This document shows positions 55,570-64,000 of a DNA stretch of 64,000 nucleotides, piece after piece. The notes beneath the pieces are model-generated. The model was given only the letters and a program-made list of their open reading frames with translations, was not told where the DNA came from and did not search any database. The stretch spans positions 87,093,300 through 87,157,299 of the forward strand of contig JAZBQD010000030.1 of assembly GCA_036583965.1 (NCBI GenBank). The letters are read 5' to 3'. Numbering within the stretch: the stretch's first letter is position 1; each line of letters opens with the position of its first letter. The translations under genes were made by a program, and so were the position numbers. Source of the stretch: Prunella strophiata. Lineage: Eukaryota; Chordata; Aves; Passeriformes; Prunellidae.

Positions 55570-57330
55570 TTTAACCCTGAGGAGGAAAATAAAACTAATG
55601 GGCATGACCAAATTCCCACTTACTTAGGAAAAAAATCTATGAACATCCTTTGACAAATGGACTTGAGTGAGGCTTAACCAAGGACCCTAGGCCATGGGAT
55701 TAGATAAAAAGGTTCCCAGAGAAGTCTTTGTGCAGCTTGTTCTTTCTGTTGGCAACCCCAGGCTTCCTAGGCAAATGAGAGCTCTAAACTTTGTTCCTTC
55801 CCAACCCAAACTCTAACCCTAGGCACAGACTAAAGCCTTTTCCAAGGACCACAAACTATAGCAGAAATCAAAAAGCTATCATGGGAGAAATATTTTTACA
55901 TTCTCCCTTGTCAGCCACAACACAACTGGAGTTCAAGGGTTTCCCTCTCCTAACCCTAAACATGGGCCTTGGCTGGATTATCACAAGCCACACCAATTAT
56001 GAAATTTTCAGAGACAAAATCCTCATGATTCCAGTCCCTCCCTCTGAGAGAGCTCCATGCAGTTCTAGGCTTTGACATTGCCCTGAACTAACCCTAGCCC
56101 TAAACCTTCTGTGTGAACTGAACATTTGCCAAAGTAGACCAAGCCTTGGCCAAGATAACAAACTTGTGAGGGGAGAAAGCTCTTTGCAGCCTCTCCTTTG
56201 CCTTTGGCAGTGCATTAACAACCCCATGCCAGCTGGAGCTGTAGGACCTCTAAGTGCTCAAACTGCAACCCAAAGCTCAGGTGTGGGCTGCTTCACAGGT
56301 AAGGACACTCAGCTGTGCCTGAGATGGAAAGTGTAGCAGGGGGTTAAATTTTTTCCTGCTCATTCCAGCCTTTTCCAAACCCTTTGCAGACCTTTGCTAT
56401 CTGGAGTGCTAGGCTTTGTCCCTCTTCCATCCTTAGCCCTAAAGCCTGAGGACAGCTGATCCTCAGCCAAGCACACAGAGCAATGGTCCAGATGAAAAAG
56501 CAATCAGAGGAGAAATATTTCTGTGACCTGTCCTTCCCTGCAGAAGTCCCTCACCAGTGCCATGCTGTTATTGTAGGCTTTTTCCCTTTCTCAACACTGA
56601 ATTCAACTCTAAGGCTGTGCTTGGGGTAATCCTTTGCTGAGGAACCAAAGTCCAAATCAAGCAGCTGTCAAAGGAATGACCTTTTAGGAGACTGCTGCTT
56701 CTCCTGGCAGCCTGTGGGAAATGCAACATCCACTGAAGCTTCAGACATCTCTCCCTCCTAAAGCAAAAGCCTGACCTTGAGTTAATTATAATTAGGGATA
56801 ACCTGCTGTGGTCCCTGTGAAGATGTTAGAGGAGTAATCTTTCAGGAAACCCAAATCTTAATCCTAACCCTAAATGTGAAATGAGCCCTGGGCCATCATT
56901 TGAATGAAAAAGTGTAGGGAATAAACATTTTTCTTTCCTCCTCCTTACTTTGGAATCCCCTTGGCAGCCCCATGCCAACAGAGCTCCTGCTCCAAATTTC
57001 TCCCTGTTTCTGTCCCAAACCTAACCCTGCCCCAGACTCAACTCAGCTTACCTACAGCCCAGGGAAAAAGGTTGTCTGGGGATAATTTTTTTCAGCCTGT
57101 ATATTGCTTTGGCAGTCCAATGCCATCTGGGGCTTTAGGCTTTGTCCCATTCCTAAACAATGTAACTGTAACCTGAGTTTTATCCCTATCCCTAAACTAG
57201 GCTCTTCAAGAGATAATCCCATAACTGCAGTGTTGAAATGCTGACAGTCTCTTGCCTTCCTTCCAGCTACAGTGACTTGCTTTTGCAGTTTAAGCCCTGT
57301 GCTCCTTTTGACTCCTAATGCCACAGCCAG
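55570..57330 (+). repeat. Degenerate tandem array with telomere-like CTAACCCTAA motifs
   Basis: A loose unit of about 140-190 bp recurs roughly ten times. Landmarks are CTAACCCT(A) at 55813, 55950, 56088, 56865 and 57021, with relics TAACCCTGA at 55572 and TAGCCCTAAA at 56434; TTGGCAGCCCCATGCC-like blocks at 55749, 56203-56230, 56961 and 57109; GGAGAAATATTT at 55884 and 56509; and TAGGCTTTGTCC-like blocks near 56066, 56410 and 57137. Units are strongly diverged, so the array is old. It is not a simple telomere repeat: the hexamer occurs once or twice per unit. No coding frame runs through it. Confidence 0.7.
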
Positions 57331-59527
57331 GCCCAGCACAATTAAAGATTAGTAACACACATGTACTGCTGGTGTGTTTGTGAGCCCCATTTGGGGTTCT
57401 TCCTCTCCAATGGAAAAAAAACCAAACCAAACCCAAACACCTCTGCCAGGCAGCACCGTTGTGTCTGTGGTTATTATGGGAGGATTGAAGAGCAGATGAC
57501 ATCCTTGTGAGGTGAGCACATTTGTCCACTCACCTCTGTGGACTGTGTGATGAAGTGGTGGGGACAAGAGCTTCAGGCAGCAGCATCTTCCTGCCTGCTC
57601 TGGTACAGGAAGATAGATCTTCCCTGATCTGTTTGCCCCCATGCTGAAGACTCTCCCCTGGCATCCAGCTGGAAGAACAGAAGGATCAAACTGGCTCCCT
57701 GTTCTTTTGCATCTGGCTCTTGCTCTTCCTGTCAACAGCACCCAGAGAAAGACCACGTGTTATATTTTCATGTAGTCTCCCACCCATCTGCTGGAGCAAG
57801 CCATGGATCCCTGTGATCTAAATCCTGCAGGCATTTTCCTCTCCTTCCACCCCCTTCAAATCTGTGTGCCCATTTGGAAAGTCACTCATTAATAAAATAA
57901 AAAGCTTCCCATATTAGGAAAGATTATTTCTGTAACTTCTGCTATGTGTTCCAATATTCCCAAGGACCTCTGCATCTTCCCTACTGTGCTTTAATGCTGG
58001 GAAGGATGGGGCATTCACCCCTCAGAAATATTTTCCATCAGGAAAATGAATGAGCCGTGTGTGTCTGGAAAATGGAACAGTGAATGTTAACAGGTCCTCA
58101 CCCTGAGGTGTGCTCTCTGGCAATTATTGTTTCAGATGGTTCTGGATGAGGTTTATCTCCTGTAACTTCTCAGATCTTTAGCAAAAGAATAAAATCTGCT
58201 CCTTGAGATCAGCCCAACTGCATCTAAAGCTGTGAACTGAACCACAACTCAGAGCTGTAGGATTGAATTTAGATGGGTGCAGAGGAAATAGAGGTAAATG
58301 TGCAGAATGTATGATTGCTTTTTCAGAGAGCTTCAGGGTTTGAGGGCAGAAAGGGAGGATGACTCTGAAAGTTGGAAGGAAAAATGGAAAGAGCCACTGA
58401 CAGGAAAGAAAATTGCTGTAGTAAAGATATCTCTAGGCAAATACCAGGTTGAGTGCTGATGAATGGTAACTGCCCAAGCATAACTCATGAGTTATTGTGT
58501 GGTGGAAAGCAATATACTACACTGAGCGTCCTCATTCAGCACAAAGAGCCCTGCTGCATGTTCATGTGATACACAAGGGCTTACCTGCATGTTTTGGTAG
58601 TGCTGTAAGTCCATCTGTAGCAATTAAATCAGGACATCCCTCTGGCATGGGTTCAGTTAGACTGATGGGACCCAGTTCCCACACATTTAATAGAGAAGGC
58701 TGTGTGGATGTGGAAAACTCCAGCTGATAGAGCCACCACCTGCACTAAACCTTGTAGCATTGTGATGACACTGCCACTCAGTCACAACTCTCTGCCCAAA
58801 GGTAGAGTAAATCACTAAAAAAAACCCAAACCAAACCCTGTGACATAATTAAAAAAAAAAAAAAAGAAAGAGTTGTTTTGCTGCATGTTCATCTTCCCAG
58901 CTCCTTGACTCTGAAGAGCAGAGGGGTACAAGGATCTGCAGGCAGAAGAGGTGAAGGGCTGGTGAGCCAGGGCTGGGAGGGCTGTCCTGGCACAGCACAA
59001 TGACACCGTGCTGCCAGCAGCTCCTGTGGGGCTGCTGCTGTGCAGGGTGACAGCCAGCAGGAGCAGGGGCTGAGGGAGGCTTTGATGAGGCTGGAAATGC
59101 CAAAGGGCTCTGCAGGAGACAGCAATGGGGAAGGTGCCCAGGGGAGGAATGAATGGTGGGGCAGGTGCAAGGGTAAACCATTGGTAAACTCATGAATCTT
59201 CAGCCCTGACACATATCTGGCCATTTCATGTGCTGGCTAGGTCAGTGATGAAAGACTTATTCATCAAATCATTGTATCCTGAAATGTGTTGCAATTTAGT
59301 AGAAATAACACTGTGAAGCAAGATATATTATTTATTCCTGACCCTTTCACCTCAGCCAGAACACTTTTTCATGTGATTTAACTGAATTAATAAGTAGACT
59401 GTGATCTGATGAAGCAGTGAATTCTGCATTCTGCAGTGGTGCTGCAGAACAGAGGTTCCCTGTCCCCTGGGCATGGGGCTGTGACACAGATCAGAGCAGC
59501 AACTGGGGGAAAAAATAAAAATAGCTT

Positions 59528-59529
<2 letters not shown>

Positions 59530-59574
<45 letters not shown>
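59530..59574 (+). repeat. Poly(T) run of 45
   Basis: An uninterrupted homopolymer of 45 T, preceded by an A-rich stretch with AAAATAAAAATAG. Its length may be inexact because long homopolymers are prone to sequencing error. Confidence 0.95.
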
Positions 59575-60425
59575 CTGGATGTTAAGGTGGTGTGAATGGG
59601 CAGGCTGGGGTGAAGTCCTTAGCATGATGTTTTCAAGCCTGAGCCAGTGGTTACGCAAAACAGAGAAAGCAGCAGAAATAACAAGTTGCCAATATTTGTT
59701 GTGATGTATTTTGGTTAATTGTGCTCACAAAAGCTTACAAAAGATCACAACCTGCTCATGGGACCAAATTAAGCTGAGGAATATTTCTTTTTAGATTTGA
59801 AAAGACACTGAATTTCTTAGATGATATATCCAGAACAAACAAGAAGTTCATTCTCATTATAGAAATCAGGAAGTGCATTTCCAGCAGGAGGCATGAAGGA
59901 CATGCATGACCACCACTCATGCAACAAGCTGAAAATGTACTTTTAAATTATGGTCCTCTCTGGTCACAGCATTTGGGGTGACATTTAGGAAGCCCAAGGA
60001 AATCTCTGGGCCTCTAAAATGACTAGCTGCATGGAGGTGGATTTTATTCTTCCAGGAGTAAGTGATTATTGCTTCCTATGGTTACTCTGAGTGAGGGCTG
60101 TGTTTGGTGTCAGGGCAGTGCCTTGTTGCACACTCAGCTCCTCAGCTCAGGGTCTTTTGCAGTGCCTGAGGGGGATGCATTGGATGAAATGTGTTTATAA
60201 GTCTTTCTCAAGAAGTACATCAGGAGGAAGAGGAGCACCCCCTTTCCTTAGAAAGTGCCAGGATTAGTCCAGGATGTGGCAGGTAGGGATTAGCTTCCTC
60301 CTCTTTCCCTCAGGCTCCTTGGGCTCATCTCACACTTTCCTGTTCAAACTGCTTCCCTTTGTTTCAGCAGTCACTTGGCTAGAGAAAAAAAAGAGCAAAC
60401 ACAAGGCAATTGCAATAATAATTTT

Positions 60426-60438
60426 GGTAGTAGTAGTG

Positions 60439-60480
<42 letters not shown>
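60426..60480 (+). repeat. Compound trinucleotide microsatellite (GTA)n(ATA)14
   Basis: A short GTAGTAGTAGT block is followed by a perfect (ATA)14 from 60439 to 60480. It is a likely length-polymorphic locus. It creates a poly-isoleucine run in a spurious frame. Confidence 0.97.
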
Positions 60481-63400
60481 GCAACTTACTCTTGACAGCT
60501 GCAAGAATCACACTGGGTTCTGACCATTCTTCTGATTAGTTACTTGCACCTTTGAGAGGACAGGAGATTTGTTGGTCCTGCTCTCCATGTGTGAGACAGA
60601 AGGACACTAAGGAAGCAAACCTGTGTCTGCTGTCCCTTCCAAGCTCTTTTTACTCTCCAGCATAGCCAGAAATGGAGGGTTACTGCCTGTTCAGCTCTGC
60701 CTGGCAGAGAATGCAGCTGATCCTCAGAAATCAGGATGAATAATTCCCTCTGCACAACAAAAAATTAAAGTGTAGGGAAATGACAAGAAGGAAAGAATAT
60801 ACAAAATTGCTGAAATTTATTAGTATTAGCAGATGCAGAATTTGCCTAATCAGGAAGGTAAATGACTGGGCAAAAGCAGAGCCTGAGCTTGAATGTGAAT
60901 ATTTTTCCAGCTTTGCACATTGCCACTCTGTATTTAAGGAGGGATCAGTCAGGGAAGAGCTTGCAGTAGTGATTACCATGTCTGAAAGCAAAACCAAAAG
61001 AGCCCTCTTACAAAAATTAAATCTTGATTCCCACCCTGCCTTTACCCTCCCTCTCAGATCACTAACCATTGGTCGCAGCCTCTCCAGGCTCAAAAGAGAA
61101 AATGCTGAACTATTATTGCTGGACAACTCTTCCTCCTCCAGGACATTTATTAAACTAACACCTTTATTATTCAAAATATTTGAACAAGTGGTAGCATGGT
61201 TACCTCCCTCTTTCAGAGGTCTGCTGATGCCAGCCCTGACACAGAGAACAAAGCAGAGGCTTTTGCCCAGCACACCATTGCCCCTGTCCCCTGTCCTCCC
61301 TGCACAAAGTGACCCCTGATGAAGGGCAGGCAGGGCCCTGAGCTTTAGAATAGATTATTTTGATCAAGCTTGGGATTGAAAGCAAGCACTCCCAAGTCTC
61401 CTTTGATGCCAGCTGACCTGAATCAAAGCTTGCAGACCCCTGGCTGATAATGTTTACCAGATGCAGCAGTGAAGAAGGGTTTCCAATCCAGCTTCTCTGT
61501 TTCTAGGCATCCATACCCAAAAATTAGGTGCATGGGTAGGAGCTTGGCATCTGACTGCTGTGAGGGAAGGCTTGTTGCAGAAGAGAAAAAGCAAACAGAA
61601 AATCATCTTTCTGCATAGCCCAGTACATTCAGGTAGCTTCTAATAATCCAGATAAGTGCAAAAGGCCTGTTTCAGGTTCTGATTGGGGGTTGCTGGCAGC
61701 TGGATCTGTGCTAACATTTGGGGGAGCAGGGGGAGTGCTGTGTGGCAAACATCTTGGCAGGAAGGCAGAACTGAGTGAAGGGAAGGAACAACAAAAGCAA
61801 TGTTATTTTGCTGACAGAAGCAGAAGAAAATGGAAAGTGTCACCTGAGGGGCTCTCAGCAGCAGATATGGACACTGGCAGGGCCTGATGGTGCTGGGGAC
61901 ACAGATACCTCAGTCACCTGCCACAGGGACAAAGGGAGATGGTGACAGCTACCTGATCACTGTGTGCAGAAGAAAACAGTGATGCAGGGCAGATATTACT
62001 GCATAACCTACAATCATTGTGTCAGAGTCCAGGCCTGCCAGCAGCTCAGTGATAACAAAACAAAGGTACAGAGGGAGGAATGAGGTGATCACACAAGAAA
62101 CTCACAAATGCTCAGGTTCCAGAGGCTCAATCTATTATGTGAGAACTCCAGCTGAGCCTGCTGAGAATGGGAGAAGGAGAAGGAAAGGGGGAAAATGTAA
62201 GCATTCATATTTCAGAGGCCCAGCTGCTCAAAGCAAATCCAAACAAAAGGCACTGCTGTCCCACTGCTGGAAATAGCTGCAAGATCAGGCTTTGGGGCAG
62301 CAGGAGAGAGTTAAGCTTTGCATGACAGGACATGTCCACCCTTGTGACAGCTGCTGTGCTGTATATACAGCTTTGTATATGATACAGAAAAATATTAAAC
62401 AAAGGAAGAATATCCAGGCCCCACAGCTCCCTGTGTGTCCTTGTGCATGGGGTTGTGTCTGTACTCCCAGGACATGAGAGCCTGCCAGCAGCTGCTGCAC
62501 AGGATCTGGTCTCTCCATCACCTGGCAGACCTGCACCAGCTGTGTTACAGCTGCTGGGTGCTCCCACACCCCTGTCCTTCATAAATTACTGACACACAGG
62601 AGCCTCTTCCCCATTACTAGTCCCAGACAAGTCCTACACCCTTCTCCCAAAGATGTTTTTCCCTCTGTTGTTCTGCAGTGTCTTTGCCTGAGCAGGACCC
62701 TGACATTTCATGATTCAAGCAATAAGTGACACAGAATTAGGATACACACATGACCTGTCTATCAGATGCTGTTAACCCATTCTTCTCAGGAGCAAGTGGC
62801 AGCTCTCCTCAGCAGCTCACATCCCCTGTCTCCCAGGCACCTGCCTTCCTCAATCCTCACCTTATTTTAGAGCTGCTAAAACATCAGTGGGATGTCTGAG
62901 CCAAAACCTCACACAAGACTAAATTTTTGTTCCTCAACTCCTTTGATGCATCCTGCTGCAGCCATTCACATGCAAGATGCAAGTAAAAGGATGGAATAAA
63001 ATGGACCCTCTGCACAGTCTGGTCCCCATGAGCAGGTGAGAAAGAAGGTCAGGGCTCTCCCATGTCTGATCCTGAGTCCTGGGTTGAGGCCTGCCTGGCC
63101 TGCCTGTGTTTTACTGTATTCTCATTCAGTATGCATGTAGTCATACTGGGAATTTCAGTCTCAAACCCACTATTAGCCTGGCCTGATTCTGCTCCCCCAC
63201 CCCCTGCCAGTCTGTCCAGCATGTTTGCTTCAGTCCTGGCCTGGAGTCTGGAGGGATGTAATAGGTCTCCTGGACAGGAAGCTCAGGCTCAGGGCTGGCA
63301 GAAGCTGTAGGTGTGGGCAGTGCAGATGTGGGGCTGCACCCCCTGGCCCTTTCTCCATGTCCCAGCAGTGCCAGCAGCACTGTGCCTGCAGCCTTTCCTT

Positions 63401-64000
63401 CCCTCTTCCCTCCCAAAGCACCTCAGGGCTGCCACCCTGGCACAGACCTGCCTCCTAACCACAGGGGTGCTTAAGATGACATGTATTTAAATATTATTTA
63501 GCATGTGGTTTGCATGCTGTCTAGTCTTTGCTTGAAAGAGCAGTGTGTAGGGAGAGAACCAACAATTGATGCTTTTTTATAGTCCTGGAAGAGCTACAAA
63601 CCCAACACCTCCAAAGCAACACAAGCCCCTGATGAAAGGAAAAGCCATGTGTTGGTGCCACAGGTGAGCAGCCAGGCATCTGCAGTAACAGGGAGTGTTA
63701 AAAGGCCCCCAGGGAGCACACCCTTGCTCAAGTTCCTATCAAACAGAGATTCAGTCTCAGGAGGATTATTTTTTTTTTTCCTTTAGATGTTTTCCAGCCA
63801 TATGGTGCCAGTCTCAAAAATTCATGTCTGAATAATTTATTTTTAATAGGTAAATATCTTCCTTCTGTCTCTTCTTTATTCAGGTTTCCTTAGTGGGACA
63901 AGAACCATTCTTTTTTTTCCTTTTCTTTTTTAATAGAGAATGAGCCTCCCTGTCTTGCTCCCTTGGATTTGTGGAAGTTTTTCCTTGAGAAGTTTTGCCA

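Larger units (their letters stand above)
57331..64000. other. Intergenic, no gene seen
   Basis: Non-coding to the end of the window. It contains a 15-A run at 58851-58865, a 45-T run, an ATA microsatellite and a 14-bp palindrome GCTGTATATACAGC at 62358-62371. A region at 60731-61319 is open on both strands for about 180 codons but shows no recognised domain. No exon of the gene expected next to NCK2 in vertebrates (ECRG4) was found. Confidence 0.6.

Noticed and set aside
55570..57330. True interstitial telomere sequence
   Set aside because: The TAACCC hexamers are not in uninterrupted tandem; they recur once or twice per ~140-190 bp unit within other sequence.
1..64000. CRISPR arrays, tRNA or rRNA genes, bacterial-type operons, viral genes
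   Set aside because: No regularly spaced direct repeats of CRISPR type, no tRNA cloverleaf motifs and no rRNA segments were recognised. The sequence is an ordinary vertebrate locus.

Overview
This is a piece of vertebrate, almost certainly avian, nuclear genome. A CR1 LINE 3' end with its characteristic terminus is present, along with a second decayed CR1-like reverse-transcriptase fragment. Introns are AT-rich, and a conserved adaptor-protein gene is split by consensus GT/AG splice sites. The species cannot be fixed from the sequence.

The only protein-coding gene I can support is NCK2 (NCK adaptor protein 2, Grb4), on the + strand. The window begins inside the intron that follows the exon for the first SH3 domain; that exon lies outside the window. 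The central coding exon (18790-19511) encodes the linker, the second and third SH3 domains and the start of the SH2 domain. An 8.49 kb phase-0 intron follows. The terminal exon (28002-28196 coding) completes the SH2 domain. By my count the two exons give residues 76/77 to 380, which matches the usual 380-residue length of NCK2 exactly. The 3'UTR runs to about 29.1 kb, where a canonical AATAAA sits at 29081. It contains a perfect 12-bp inverted repeat.

The remaining ~35 kb downstream (29.1-64 kb) looks intergenic. I found no exon of another gene in it. Its notable contents are: a near-identical direct tandem duplication of a 1033-bp unit (33607-35672); a minus-strand CR1 3' fragment (about 40436-41063); a decayed plus-strand CR1-like RT remnant (about 47745-48300); a degenerate tandem array (about 55570-57330) with ~140-190 bp periodicity and repeated telomere-like CTAACCCTAA motifs; a 45-nt poly(T) run (59530-59574); and an (ATA)14 microsatellite (60439-60480). 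Base composition becomes visibly more GC-rich and CpG-poor in the distal part.

Most open frames in the window are chance ORFs in non-coding DNA. No RNA gene, CRISPR array, CpG-island promoter or viral gene was recognised. I saw no clearly new biological system. The best leads are the telomere-like array, the very young tandem duplication and the 3'UTR hairpin.
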